A DNA stretch of 64,000 bases from Jonquetella anthropi DSM 22815 (GCF_000237805.1 NZ_CM001376.1:318292-382291); one strand, 5' to 3'; shown: positions 43,212 to 52,194, numbered from the stretch's first letter. The notes: generated by a model not told the origin, from the letters alone. Made by a program: numbers and translations.

Positions 43212-44241
43212 AACTGACAGGAGGGCAAAAGCGGGCACGCTTTTGCCCTTTCTTTTGGTCTTCTTGGTCGTCTCGGTGCTGCTGTCGCTCGGCATCGGCG
43301 CGGTTCACGTCCCGCTGTCCCAGACGGCGGCCGTCCTCGTCTCGCACCTGTGGGGCGGCCCGGGCGGAGGGCCAGCGGCCGAGGCGATCGTCTGGGGGCT
43401 GCGCCTTCCCCGGGTGCTTCTTGCCGCCTCTGGAGGGGCGGTCTTGGCTCTGGCCGGCGTCTTGATGCAGACTTTGACTCGCAACCCGGTAGCCGAACCG
43501 TACGTGCTGGGCCTTTCCAGCGGGGCGTCGGCCGGCGCGGTGTGGATCATCATCTTCGGCGGGCTGCCGTGGGCCGGCGGGTGGGCCGTCCAGCTGGGCG
43601 CCTTCGCCGGCGCCGTGCTCTCGCTGGCCGTCGTGCTGTCGCTGGCGGGAAAAAGGCCGTCAGCCCTGCGGCTGGTGCTTTTAGGGCTGGGCGTCGGGGC
43701 GTTTTTCTCAGCCTTAACGGCGTTCACGCTCTGCGAGGCCCACAACGACTCGGAGCTGCGCAGCGCGATGTTCTGGATGCTGGGCAGCTTTTCGACCGCC
43801 CGGCTGGCCGATCTGCCGCCGGTGCTGTTGGCGCTGGCCGCTGGCGTGGTCGGGACCTTGGCCGCTCACAAAGAGTTGGACGGTCTGTTGCTGGGCGACG
43901 GACCTGCCGCGTCGCTGGGCATTCCCGTTCGGCCGGTTCGGATCGGCGCGGCCCTGACGTCCGCTCTGGTGGTGGCGCTGTTGGTGTCTAAAACCGGCGT
44001 GGTTGGGTTTGTCGGGCTACTCGCGCCGCACTTGGCCCGCCGTCTCGTCGGGCCGGGGCACAAGGGGCTGACGGCCGTGGCCCTGCCCTTGGGCGCGATT
44101 ATCCTCGTCTGGGGGGACACGCTCGCCCGCACGGTGTACGCGCCTCAGGAACTGCCGGTCGGGGTCCTCACGTCTCTGGTCGGCGCGCCGTTGTTCGTGT
44201 GGCTCGTCCAGAAAGACTATTCGTTCGGAGGCCAGTCGTGA
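43201..44241 (+). CDS. ABC transporter permease, FecCD/BtuC family
   Basis: A 346-aa inner-membrane permease with about ten helices. Family text: 'RLPRVLLAASGGAVLALAGVLMQTLTRNPVAEPYVLGLSSGASAGA', 'GKRPSALRLVLLGLGVGA', and 'GVVGFVGLLAPHLARRLVGPGHK', the last containing the ATPase-coupling loop. It overlaps the binding-protein gene by 11 bases and the ATPase gene by four. With the B12 riboswitch upstream it is probably the corrinoid permease. Confidence 0.93.
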   Translation: MATRTDRRAKAGTLLPFLLVFLVVSVLLSLGIGAVHVPLSQTAAVLVSHLWGGPGGGPAAEAIVWGLRLPRVLLAASGGAVLALAGVLMQTLTRNPVAEPYVLGLSSGASAGAVWIIIFGGLPWAGGWAVQLGAFAGAVLSLAVVLSLAGKRPSALRLVLLGLGVGAFFSALTAFTLCEAHNDSELRSAMFWMLGSFSTARLADLPPVLLALAAGVVGTLAAHKELDGLLLGDGPAASLGIPVRPVRIGAALTSALVVALLVSKTGVVGFVGLLAPHLARRLVGPGHKGLTAVALPLGAIILVWGDTLARTVYAPQELPVGVLTSLVGAPLFVWLVQKDYSFGGQS

Positions 44242-44996
44242 TAGAGATTAAAGATCTGAGCTGCCAGCTTGGGGACCGGTACGTGCTGGATCACGTGTCC
44301 TGCTCGTTCGGCGACGGGCTGGTCACGGCGGTCATCGGCCCGAACGGTAGCGGAAAGACGACGCTCCTGCGCCACCTGACCCGAACCTATCCGTCCCAAG
44401 GCCGGATAAAAATCGACGGCGTGCCGCTGGAGACCCTGTCGTCCCGGCAGCTGGCCAGAAACTTGGCCGTGCTGGAACAGGACGCCATGCTGCTGGGAGC
44501 TGACTTTACCGCTTCCGATTTGGTGGTGATGGGCCGTTACGCCCAGCGCGGATTCGGCCGGGCGTACGAGGCGGACGACTTTGGATTCGCCGAGGCCGCG
44601 TTGGCTCGGGTGGGCCTCGAGGGGTTCGGATCCCGTCGGGTGTCCGATATGTCCGGCGGGGAGCGGCAGCGGGTCATGCTGGCCCGGGTGCTGTGTCAGG
44701 ACGCCGCGGCGCTCGTCCTCGACGAGCCGATGAACCACCTTGACCCGGCTCACGCTTTGGCCGTTGCGGCGCTGCTCCGGCAGGAGAAGAAGACGACCGC
44801 GGTGGTCATTCACGACCTGAACTTGGCGTCTCTCGTCGCCGACCGGATTTTGGCACTGGAAGACGGACGAGTGGCCGGGTACGGGACGCCGGCCGAGTTG
44901 CTGACGGCCCCGTTCGTCAAGAAACTGTTCGGCGTGGACGCGGCTGTGACGCTCTTCGACGGCCGGCCGCACTTGGCCTTTCGACTTCCCGGATAA
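44238..44996 (+). CDS. ABC transporter ATP-binding protein, BtuD/FecE-type
   Basis: A 252-aa ATPase. Walker A 'GPNGSGKT' (34-41), signature 'MSGGERQRVMLARVL', Walker B 'ALVLDEPMNHLD', switch His in 'VVIHDLNLAS'. The GTG at 44238 overlaps the permease stop (GTGA) and has GGAGG six bases before it. An upstream start at 44199 would lie deep in the permease gene and has no binding site. It energises corrinoid import and ends the operon before a strong terminator. Confidence 0.93.
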   Translation: MIEIKDLSCQLGDRYVLDHVSCSFGDGLVTAVIGPNGSGKTTLLRHLTRTYPSQGRIKIDGVPLETLSSRQLARNLAVLEQDAMLLGADFTASDLVVMGRYAQRGFGRAYEADDFGFAEAALARVGLEGFGSRRVSDMSGGERQRVMLARVLCQDAAALVLDEPMNHLDPAHALAVAALLRQEKKTTAVVIHDLNLASLVADRILALEDGRVAGYGTPAELLTAPFVKKLFGVDAAVTLFDGRPHLAFRLPG

Positions 44997-45006
44997 CGTG
45001 GCGAAT

Positions 45007-45045
45007 AAAAATGCCGCCGCCCTCAAAAGGGCGGCGGCGTTTTTA
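45007..45045. terminator. Bidirectional terminator
   Basis: The stem GCCGCCGCCCT and its complement is flanked by A-rich sequence on the left and T-rich on the right, so it works for the corrinoid operon (plus) and the P-ATPase operon (minus) that converge here. Confidence 0.9.
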
Positions 45046-45052
45046 TTTGCCG

Positions 45053-46963
45053 TCAGCGCGAAAGGGAACCTTCCGGCGTCAGGGACAGGAGCCGGGAGCT
45101 GTTGAGCAGGACGGCGAACGCGCCCACGTTGTGGAGCACCGCGCCGGTCAGAGGGACGACGATTCCCGCGGCCGAGAGGGCGATCATGACGAAGCTGATC
45201 GAGAACGTGAGAGCCACGTTCTGGACGATGATCCGTCTGGTGGAGCGGGCCAAGTCGAGGGCGAACGGGATGTGGTTCAGGTCGTTGTTCATCAGAGCCA
45301 CGTCCGCGCTGTCCACGGCGGCGTCGCTGCCCATGGCGCCGAGCGCCAGTCCGACGTCGGCTTCGGCCAACGCCGGCACGTCGTTGACCCCGTCGCCGGC
45401 AACCAGTACTACGCCGGACCCTCGAAGCTCTCGGACGGCTTCCAGCTTGTCTTCCGGCAGGAGCCGGGAGCGGATATCGTCCATGCCGCAGGCTTTCCCC
45501 ACGGCCTGAGCCGATGAGTCGTTGTCGCCGGTCAGCATGACGATCCTCTTCACGCCCAGCTGGCGCAGACGTCCCATGGCCTCCGGGGCGCTGTTCCTCA
45601 CTTGGTCGCCGAAGAGCAGACAGCCCAGCAGGCGGCCGTTTTTCGCAGTCCACGACACCGGGCCGATGTTTGAGACGTCCGGCACGTCAAAGCCCTCTTC
45701 GGTCAGCCAGCCGGCGCTGCCGAAAAGGATGACGTCGCCGCCGCGCCGGGCTTCCATGCCTCGGCCGGAGTGTTCCCGCACTTCCCAGTCCGTCCACGAG
45801 CCGGCGGTTCCGGCAGCGGCGGCAACGGCCCGGGAGATGGGATGAAGCGAGTCTTTGGCGGCAACGGCTGCCGCTTCGAGCAGTTCACTTTTCGTGACGC
45901 CGGGCTGTGGCTGAAGGTCGGTGCACTGAAGCTCGCCCAGCGTGAGGGTTCCCGTCTTGTCCAAAACGACCGTGTCGACCCGGGTCAGGTCCTCGATGAA
46001 CTTGGAGTTTTTAATGAGCAGCCCGTGCCGCGACGCGGTTCCCAGCGCGGCGATCATCGGGGCGGAGCTGACCAGCAGCTGGCCGCACGGGCAGCTGACG
46101 ACGAGAATGGCGATGGCCCGTGAGATGTCGTGGGTGAAAAGCCCCACGGCTCCGGCTGCGGCCAAAGAGAACGGGATGTAGTAGTGGAGAAACGTGTCGA
46201 TGACGCGGGCTTCGGGAATCGTGATTCGCTCGGCCCGGTGCATTAGCTCCAGAATCTTGGCGAACGACGTGTTGTCCGCCGGCTTGTCGACCCGGACTGT
46301 CAGGGGGCCGTCCAAGTTGACTGTCCCAGCGTACACCGGGTCTCCCGCTTTGACGGACTGGGGCAGCGACTCGCCGGTCAGCGATTTTTGGTCCACGTTG
46401 CTCTTGCCGGACAGGACGGTCCCGTCGATGGGGAAGGTCATTCCCGGCTTGACGGCGACAATCTGTCCCGGCACAAGGCTTGCGGCGTCTACCGACCGTT
46501 CCGCGCCGTCTTCGACGAGCAGCGCCGTCTTAGCCTGCATGCGGCGAAGTCCCTCGATGGCCTCGCGCCCGCCCAGAATGCTGCGCTCTTCGAAGAAGTG
46601 GGCGCACGACAGGATGACGGGAATCAGCACGGCGGTCACGTGGGATCCGCTGACGAAGCTCGCCAAAATGGCGATGGTGACGAGAATTTCAGTGCTGTTC
46701 GTCGTGTTGGGGCTTAAAAAACCCTGCGCGGCGGCGACGAACGCCGGGGACGCGCCGATCAGGCAGCCGGCCAAGAAGATAAAGCCGGTGACGGCGGTTT
46801 GGGAGGGGAAGAGGCTCCGGTAAATTAGGCCGGCGAAAAGGCAGGCCAGAGCGGCCAGCGCCAGAAAAATGCGGTTTTCGATGCGCTCCCGCTCGCTGGC
46901 TGTGAGCGAGCTGCCGCCGGCGGCCCGCAGCGAGTCGTCGGCCATGGAATGAATGCGCTTCAT
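45053..46963 (-). CDS. P1B-type metal ATPase without an N-terminal metal-binding domain
   Basis: A 636-aa inner-membrane cation pump. Seen: two opening helices (about 33-75), actuator 'DQKSLTGESLPQ', ion motif 'SCPCGQLLVSSAP', phosphorylation site 'LDKTGTLTLGE', 'LHPISRAVAAAAG', hinge 'VAGDGVNDVPALAEADVGLALG', and a last helix 'LTGAVLHNVGAFAVLLNSSRLL'. There is no CxxC or His-rich N-terminal domain, and the first two helices differ from ZntA-type pumps. The 'HNxGxxxVxxNS' end resembles P1B ATPases of uncertain metal (Zn, Mn or Co-type). It lies nine bases after an HflK-type gene and is the last of a four-gene operon with three SPFH proteins. AGGAGG precedes the ATG. The cation cannot be fixed from sequence. 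Confidence 0.9.
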   Translation of the reverse strand: MKRIHSMADDSLRAAGGSSLTASERERIENRIFLALAALACLFAGLIYRSLFPSQTAVTGFIFLAGCLIGASPAFVAAAQGFLSPNTTNSTEILVTIAILASFVSGSHVTAVLIPVILSCAHFFEERSILGGREAIEGLRRMQAKTALLVEDGAERSVDAASLVPGQIVAVKPGMTFPIDGTVLSGKSNVDQKSLTGESLPQSVKAGDPVYAGTVNLDGPLTVRVDKPADNTSFAKILELMHRAERITIPEARVIDTFLHYYIPFSLAAAGAVGLFTHDISRAIAILVVSCPCGQLLVSSAPMIAALGTASRHGLLIKNSKFIEDLTRVDTVVLDKTGTLTLGELQCTDLQPQPGVTKSELLEAAAVAAKDSLHPISRAVAAAAGTAGSWTDWEVREHSGRGMEARRGGDVILFGSAGWLTEEGFDVPDVSNIGPVSWTAKNGRLLGCLLFGDQVRNSAPEAMGRLRQLGVKRIVMLTGDNDSSAQAVGKACGMDDIRSRLLPEDKLEAVRELRGSGVVLVAGDGVNDVPALAEADVGLALGAMGSDAAVDSADVALMNNDLNHIPFALDLARSTRRIIVQNVALTFSISFVMIALSAAGIVVPLTGAVLHNVGAFAVLLNSSRLLSLTPEGSLSR

Positions 46964-46972
46964 GAGTTCCTC

Positions 46973-47923
46973 CTAAGGCAGCAGAAGCCGCGGCGAGCCG
47001 TCAGGCGGCAGGCCCCACGTGGTCTTCATGCGCTGCAGAAGCTCGGACACCCGGTCGGCCCACAGCCGTTCGGACGTGACCAGCGGGCTCGTCTGAAACT
47101 GGGGCAGCACGCCCCAGAACTCGGCCAGGTCGGTTTTGGCCGCGGCCGAGGCGTGAGACGCCAGCGCCTTGGCGTCCTGCACCGTCTGAGCCGCGTCGGC
47201 CACGGCGGCCGGGACGATCTGCTCCCGGTACTGAACCGCCTCTTTCACCGCCGTCTCCCGGTTGACCGTCGCATCGATGACCGCGTCAAATGCCGCTTTC
47301 GTCTCCCGCGGCGGCTCGATGGCGCGGAACTCGAGCGCGATCAGCCCGACGCCGGTGTCGAGCTTGTCCAGCTGTTTCTGAGCGGCGGACAGAATTTTTT
47401 CGGCCAGCTCCTTTTTGCCGGTGGTCAGCAGCTGATCCACCGGCGAGCCGGCGGCGGCCTGCCCGATGGCTGACGTGACGGTGCCTCTAACGATATCGGC
47501 GGGGTTTTGGACCGCTAAGGCCCAGGCGACCGGGTCTTCGATGCGGTACTTGGCGGTGGCGCGGAGCGTGACGGCGCTGCCGTCTCCCGTGAGGGCGTAT
47601 CCGGAGGCGCGAATCAGTCCCAGAGTGGACAGCCCCGGCGCGAACGCGTCGATTGTCACCTCGTGGACGCGGCCGACCGGCACGACGACCACGCGGTCAA
47701 TCACCGACGGGAACGCGACGAGCAGTCCAGGGCCGTGAACCTGCTCCTGCCGGCTTGAGCCCACCAGCCGGCCGAACCGCAGGATCACCGCCGCTTCGTC
47801 GTTTTTAATCATCCGAAGTCCGGAAAAGGCCAGACCGACGAGGATGATGATGACGCCCCAGCGGAAGCACCCCGCCAGAGTGACCAAGGCGTTGGCCAAG
47901 GCGGAGGAGTCTTGGCGGTTCAC
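46973..47923 (-). CDS. SPFH/band-7 protein, HflK-like
   Basis: A 316-aa membrane-anchored SPFH protein. One N-terminal helix (about 23-40, 'VIIILVGLAFSGLRMI'), then an SPFH domain beginning 'EAAVILRFGRLVG' and 'VHGPGLLVAFPSVIDRVVVVPVG', and a helical stretch (about 210-275, A/E/Q-rich) that would form the cage wall. Such proteins assemble into large rings and modulate the membrane protease FtsH or organise membrane domains. It overlaps the HflC gene by four bases and precedes a P-type ATPase by nine bases. No FtsH gene is in the window. Confidence 0.85.
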   Translation of the reverse strand: MNRQDSSALANALVTLAGCFRWGVIIILVGLAFSGLRMIKNDEAAVILRFGRLVGSSRQEQVHGPGLLVAFPSVIDRVVVVPVGRVHEVTIDAFAPGLSTLGLIRASGYALTGDGSAVTLRATAKYRIEDPVAWALAVQNPADIVRGTVTSAIGQAAAGSPVDQLLTTGKKELAEKILSAAQKQLDKLDTGVGLIALEFRAIEPPRETKAAFDAVIDATVNRETAVKEAVQYREQIVPAAVADAAQTVQDAKALASHASAAAKTDLAEFWGVLPQFQTSPLVTSERLWADRVSELLQRMKTTWGLPPDGSPRLLLP

Positions 47924-48906
47924 TGATTGCTCTCCGCGGCCGGCTCGTTCGGCGTTGAGACGGCCTTTTCTTTTGCTGGCGTCTGGGGAAGGGGCTTGCG
48001 GCCGATCAGCGGGTTGGCGCTCAGCACGTCAAACGGGCTCTGGGAAGTTCGGAGCACGAGGACCGTCGACTCGTTCACCGCAGCTTCAAGAACGCGGAGC
48101 TTGGTGAGGAACTTGAAGAGCTCCGGATCCTTCGAGTGGGCGGCCGCGTAGATGGCCGAGACGTCCTTCTCAGACTGGGCGGTGATGGCCGCGGCTTCTT
48201 CCTGCGCGTTGGCTCGGATCGTGGCGGCCTGCACGTCCGCGTCGCCGCGGATCGCCGACGCGTCGCGCTCGCCTTCGGCCGCCAGACGGACGACCTGCTT
48301 TTGCCGGTCGGCGGACATCTGGTTCAGCACGCTGGCCATGTTGGACGAGGGGAAACCGACGCGGCGCAGCTTGACCGCCGTCACTCGGACGCCGTACTGG
48401 CGCTGGGCCGAGTCGGCCACCTGATCGAACAGGTCCCCTTCGATCTTCTCGATTTTCAGGTCGCCCTCGTCCAGCGAGACGAGCGCGGTCAGGTCGTAGT
48501 TGCCCATCACGCCGTTGGTGGCGTTCGTCGTCAGGTCGTCAAGGTATTTGGACGCCTGTTCGTCGTTGCCGACTGCCGTGGCGAACTTGAGCGGATCGGA
48601 TATCTGCCAGGTCGTCCAGGTCTGGAGCACGACGTTTTTCTTGTCCCGGGTGAGGGTTTCCAAAAAGCCCGACTCCTGGTACCGAAGGCGCCCGTCGTAG
48701 TGCCGAACTTCCTCAAACGGCCACGGGAGCCGGAAGTGGAGGCCCGACTGGGTCACCACAGACCGGGGCGCGCCAAACCGCAGCACCAGAGCCAGCTGAC
48801 GCTCCTGAACCTGAAAGGTAAAGCCGAAAAAGGCGATCAGGCCCAGCGCCACGGCGGCCAGTACCCACTTGAGGCAGACCTGAGCGAGAGTTCTTTCTTT
48901 AGCCAT
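47920..48906 (-). CDS. hflC: SPFH protein, HflC family
   Basis: A 328-aa protein with an N-terminal membrane helix (about 13-32), SPFH domain ('VQERQLALVLRFGAPRSVVTQSGLHFRLPWPFEEVRHYDGRL'), and the HflC-type 'YGVRVTAVKLRRVGFP' and 'MSADRQKQVVRLAAEGERDASAIRGDAD' segments. A long helix and a Pro/Ala/Glu tail follow. It normally pairs with HflK. Here it is flanked by two HflK-like genes, 13 bases downstream of one and overlapping the other by four bases. Confidence 0.9.
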   Translation of the reverse strand: MAKERTLAQVCLKWVLAAVALGLIAFFGFTFQVQERQLALVLRFGAPRSVVTQSGLHFRLPWPFEEVRHYDGRLRYQESGFLETLTRDKKNVVLQTWTTWQISDPLKFATAVGNDEQASKYLDDLTTNATNGVMGNYDLTALVSLDEGDLKIEKIEGDLFDQVADSAQRQYGVRVTAVKLRRVGFPSSNMASVLNQMSADRQKQVVRLAAEGERDASAIRGDADVQAATIRANAQEEAAAITAQSEKDVSAIYAAAHSKDPELFKFLTKLRVLEAAVNESTVLVLRTSQSPFDVLSANPLIGRKPLPQTPAKEKAVSTPNEPAAESNQ

Positions 48907-48919
48907 TCGTCAATTCCTC

Positions 48920-50716
48920 CTATTTGCGTTCAGTGCTCGCCGGGCTGCCAGCCGCCTGCCCCGAGGCGGCGGATGGCGCGGTCGAAGCGGCGCCGGCTGA
49001 GCCGTTCTGGCCGTCCTGATAGAGAGTTGAGTCTAAAGCGGCGCCGTCGGCGCCTGTGAGCTGAGACTGGCCGTTGGAGAGGATCAGCCGCTCGGGGGCG
49101 ACGCCGTCTCCTAGCAGATACAGTTTCCGCCCGGCCAAGGCCTGAGTCAGGGCGGCCATCGTCTTGGTGAACTCGTAGCAGGCCGGCGAGGAGTGGTACG
49201 CTTCCCGGCTGGCCAGATAACTCGTCGCCTCCGACTTGGCGTCGGCGTTTTTCAGCTCCGACTCGGCCTTGGCATCGTCCAGCATTCGCTTGCCGTCGCT
49301 TTGCGCGCCGGCTATCGCGGCGTCGGCGTCGCCCTGCGCGGCCAGTCGGGCGGTCGCCTTGTCGATCTGGGCGCTGACCACCGACTGGTAGACCGAGCCG
49401 ATCTCGATCGGCGGGTGAATACTCTTGACCACCACGTCTTCGACTTGGAGACCTAAGGCGTTTTTGTTGCAGAAGTCCCTGAGCCCGTTCATAACCCGTT
49501 CGGACAGGTCGTGCCGCCGTTTGGAAATGAGGGTGTCCAGATCGCTGGACGCGGTCTCCTGAACCAACAGTCGGTAGGACTGGGCGATGAGCTGCCGCTC
49601 CGGGTCAGCGTAGTTGGTCAGGTAGCTGAACAGGTCCCCGATCCGCCATTTCACGATCAGGTTAATCGCGGCCAGCTCCTTGCCGCCGCCTGTGACCAAC
49701 GACATCTCGTCGGTGCTGTGGGACTGGGCCCAGAGGAAGTCCTTTGACTGGTTGGGCTGAAAGCCCACTTCCTGCGCCTGAATCCGGTCGGTGTTGAAGA
49801 CCTCGACTCGTCCAAGCGGCCACGGCGGCACCATGTGAAACCCCGGGCCGGTGATGTTATGAGCCGACAGCCGGCCGAAGTGGTACACCGCGGCCTGCTG
49901 GCCGGGGCCGACTTCCACGAACCCTGTGGCGTACCATATGATGCCCGCCACGGCCAGAGCCGTCAGGGGAAGTTTTTTCCGCAGGTACCCGAGGCTCCAG
50001 AGGGAGTGGAGCGACAGGCCGGTGTGGGCGGAAAGCTGATCGACCAGCGTCGAGCCGCCGAAGAGCCGGCCGGCCATGGCGAACTGCGCGTCGTTTCCGC
50101 TCCTGAGGGACAGGACGAACCCAACGGCGCCGACGGCAAACGAGACGAGAGCGTAGGCCCACAGCAGGATGAACGCGATCCGAACCGGCAGGGAAATCGA
50201 GACGCCTGTCCAGATGAACAGGGCCGCGCCGCCTGCCAGAATGCCGAAAATGACTCGGTCGGCCCGAAGGAACGCGCCGATCAGAGCGCCGTCGGCGACA
50301 TCATCTTCAAAGAGTCTCCACCAACTGGCCAAGAGAATCGAAACGAGAAGCGGGACGACCGCCAAAATGCCGTCGAGCCACGACAAGGTCTCCTGGGGAG
50401 GCAAGTCGCCCACGATGAGGAAAAACCAGCTCCACACGGCGGCCAAAAGGACGAGCGGAACGATCGCGCCAAGCGTCCTGAGCCACGGCGGAACGACCGT
50501 CTTCTTTCTCGTCGCGTCCTCTCGGTCCGACGGGCCGAACAGCCGGCGAAGCTCGTCGGACGCCAGAAGCGCGCCGCACTGGGCGAACGCCAGAAGGGAA
50601 CCGGCGAAGAACATGGCGAGCCCGGTTCGGTTCTGGACGGCCAAGCTGACAAATCCGGCGAGTGACAGCCCTAAAATGGCAGCCAGCCGTCTCTGGCCGG
50701 TTGATATGTTTTTCAT
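48920..50716 (-). CDS. HflK-like SPFH protein fused to a multi-helix N-terminal membrane domain
   Basis: A 598-aa protein. The first ~255 residues hold about six hydrophobic helices ('AAILGLSLAGFVSLAV', 'LGAIVPLVLLAAVWSWFFLIV', 'ILAVVPLLVSILLASWW', 'IAFILLWAYALVSFAVGAVGFVLSL' and others). A further helix ('LTALAVAGIIWYATGFVEV') leads into a complete SPFH domain ('VGPGQQAAVYHFGRLSAHNITGPGFHMVPPWPLGRVEVF'), then a helical A/D/K-rich stalk and a low-complexity S/A/G/Q tail. Ordinary HflK is about 400 aa with one helix, so this is an extended form. It is the first gene of the SPFH-ATPase operon. TGAGGTGAGACG precedes the ATG. The membrane domain may anchor or gate the assembly, which is inference. 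Confidence 0.87.
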   Translation of the reverse strand: MKNISTGQRRLAAILGLSLAGFVSLAVQNRTGLAMFFAGSLLAFAQCGALLASDELRRLFGPSDREDATRKKTVVPPWLRTLGAIVPLVLLAAVWSWFFLIVGDLPPQETLSWLDGILAVVPLLVSILLASWWRLFEDDVADGALIGAFLRADRVIFGILAGGAALFIWTGVSISLPVRIAFILLWAYALVSFAVGAVGFVLSLRSGNDAQFAMAGRLFGGSTLVDQLSAHTGLSLHSLWSLGYLRKKLPLTALAVAGIIWYATGFVEVGPGQQAAVYHFGRLSAHNITGPGFHMVPPWPLGRVEVFNTDRIQAQEVGFQPNQSKDFLWAQSHSTDEMSLVTGGGKELAAINLIVKWRIGDLFSYLTNYADPERQLIAQSYRLLVQETASSDLDTLISKRRHDLSERVMNGLRDFCNKNALGLQVEDVVVKSIHPPIEIGSVYQSVVSAQIDKATARLAAQGDADAAIAGAQSDGKRMLDDAKAESELKNADAKSEATSYLASREAYHSSPACYEFTKTMAALTQALAGRKLYLLGDGVAPERLILSNGQSQLTGADGAALDSTLYQDGQNGSAGAASTAPSAASGQAAGSPASTERK

Positions 50717-50763
50717 CGTCTCACCTCATCACCCGGCAGGCCGGGTCAACTCAAAACAAGTGA

Positions 50764-50769
50764 ATTATA
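50764..50769 (-). promoter_or_regulatory. Possible -10 element of the SPFH-ATPase operon
   Basis: A perfect TATAAT on the minus strand lies about 48 bp upstream of the HflK-like start. No good -35 at 16-18 bp was found, so it needs an activator or is coincidental. Confidence 0.35.
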
Positions 50770-50864
50770 ACGTAGAACGCCGCAAGATTATCCTGTTGGA
50801 AGAGTAGTTAGAAGAGTCAAACGCCCGCGTCTCCCCGATATTCGGTAGAACTGATGACAAAGAC

Positions 50865-50902
50865 GCCGGGCCGTTCCCCCAGTGAGGCGGAAACGGCCCG
50901 GC
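50865..50902 (-). terminator. Terminator of the malic enzyme gene
   Basis: The arms GCCGGGCCGTT / AACGGCCCGGC enclose a 16-base loop, 12 bases after the stop codon. The T tract on the minus strand is weak (GTCTTTGTC). Confidence 0.65.
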
Positions 50903-50914
50903 GGTTCAGAAATG

Positions 50915-52093
50915 TTACAGTCGGGCGACGCCGGTCTCTCGCGCGGCCTTCGACACGGCGGCCGCGACGGCCGGCACGACGCGAGGATCGAAGCTGTCCG
51001 CGATGACCAAGTCGGCGCTCAGTTGATCGTCGGGAATGAGGCCTGCCAACGCGTCGGCTGCGGCTAACGTCATGCGGTCGTTAATGCAGGAGGCCTGGAC
51101 GTCCAGCGCCCCACGGAAGATGCCGGGGAAGCCGAGGCAGTTGTTGACCTGGTTGGGGAAGTCGCTTCGGCCGGTGCCGACGACCGCCGCGCCGTTCTCC
51201 TTCGCTTCCTGCGGGAAGATCTCCGGCACCGGGTTGGCCATGGCAAAGATCACCGAGTCGGGCGCCATGGACCTGACCATCGCCCCGGTGAGCGCCCCGG
51301 CGACCGACGTGCCGAGGAAAACGTCCGCCCCCTTGACCGCGTTGGCCAGCGTCCCTTCGACGCCGCGCGGGTTGGTGGCCTCCGCCAGACGCGCCTTGCA
51401 CGGGGAAAGATCCCTAGAACGGGACAGGATGCCCCGGGAGTCGCACAGGACGATGTCCGACGCGCCCGCCTGGGCCAGCAACAGGGCAATGGCCGTTCCG
51501 GCCGCGCCGGCACCGTTGATGACGATTTTCGTCTCGGCCATCTTCCGGCCCGTGACCTTCAGCGCGTTCAGCAGCGCGGCCAGCAGGACGGTCGCCGTGC
51601 CGTGCTGGTCGTCGTGGAAAACCGGAATGTCGCAGGCGTCCTTCAGACGGGTTTCAATTTCGAAGCACCTAGGCGCGGAGATATCTTCGAGGTTGATGCC
51701 GCCCAGAGTCGGCGTCAGGGCGGAGACGATTTTGACGATTTCGTCTGGGTCCTGAGTTCTCAGGCACAGCGGAAACGCGTCGAGGTCCGCGAACGTTTTA
51801 AAGAGGACGCACTTGCCCTCCATGACGGGGATCGCTGCCTCGGGGCCGATGTTCCCCAGCCCCAGAACGGCGCTGCCGTCGGAGATGACGGCCACCGTGT
51901 TGGCCTTGGCCGTCAGCTCGTAAATCTCCTGCCGGTCCGAGCTGATCACCCGACAGGGGCCGGCGACGCCGGGCGTATAAGCCAAGGCGAGGTCGGCCAT
52001 GTTTCCGACGGCCATTTTAGGGCTCATCGCCACCTTGCCGCGGCAGGAACGGTGAAGGTCAATAGAACGCTGATAGACGTCTTGAGATGCCAT
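50915..52093 (-). CDS. NAD(P)-dependent malic enzyme
   Basis: A 392-aa cytoplasmic enzyme of the short prokaryotic type, oxidatively decarboxylating malate to pyruvate. Seen: 'LALAYTPGVAGPCR' with the following 'LTAKANTVAVISDGSAVLGLGNIGP' (catalytic Tyr region), lysine in 'VMEGKCVLFKTFAD', metal-ligand acids in 'INLEDISAPRCFEIE' and 'FHDDQHGTATVLLAALLNAL', and the Rossmann motif 'VINGAGAAGTAIA'. 'FAMANPVPEI' and 'GRSDFPNQVNN' complete the signature. A GTG at 52102 is in frame, but its spacing to AGGAG is only two bases, so ATG at 52093 is preferred. Cofactor choice (NAD or NADP) is not determined. It stands as a separate unit after a terminator. Confidence 0.93.
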   Translation of the reverse strand: MASQDVYQRSIDLHRSCRGKVAMSPKMAVGNMADLALAYTPGVAGPCRVISSDRQEIYELTAKANTVAVISDGSAVLGLGNIGPEAAIPVMEGKCVLFKTFADLDAFPLCLRTQDPDEIVKIVSALTPTLGGINLEDISAPRCFEIETRLKDACDIPVFHDDQHGTATVLLAALLNALKVTGRKMAETKIVINGAGAAGTAIALLLAQAGASDIVLCDSRGILSRSRDLSPCKARLAEATNPRGVEGTLANAVKGADVFLGTSVAGALTGAMVRSMAPDSVIFAMANPVPEIFPQEAKENGAAVVGTGRSDFPNQVNNCLGFPGIFRGALDVQASCINDRMTLAAADALAGLIPDDQLSADLVIADSFDPRVVPAVAAAVSKAARETGVARL

Positions 52094-52154
52094 AAAAGTC
52101 ACTTCTCCTTTGAAAAGTTCATGCTTTTGCCCGCCGCGCTCAGTTCCGCCGGGA

Positions 52155-52191
52155 AAAGGAAAAGTCAGGGGACGACGGAACGTCCACTGAC
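52155..52191 (-). terminator. Terminator of the UPF0182 operon
   Basis: On the minus strand the arms GTCAGTGGACG / CGTCCCCTGAC (one mismatch) are followed by TTTTCCTTTTCC, directly after the UPF0182 stop codon. Confidence 0.75.
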
Positions 52192-52194
52192 GGT

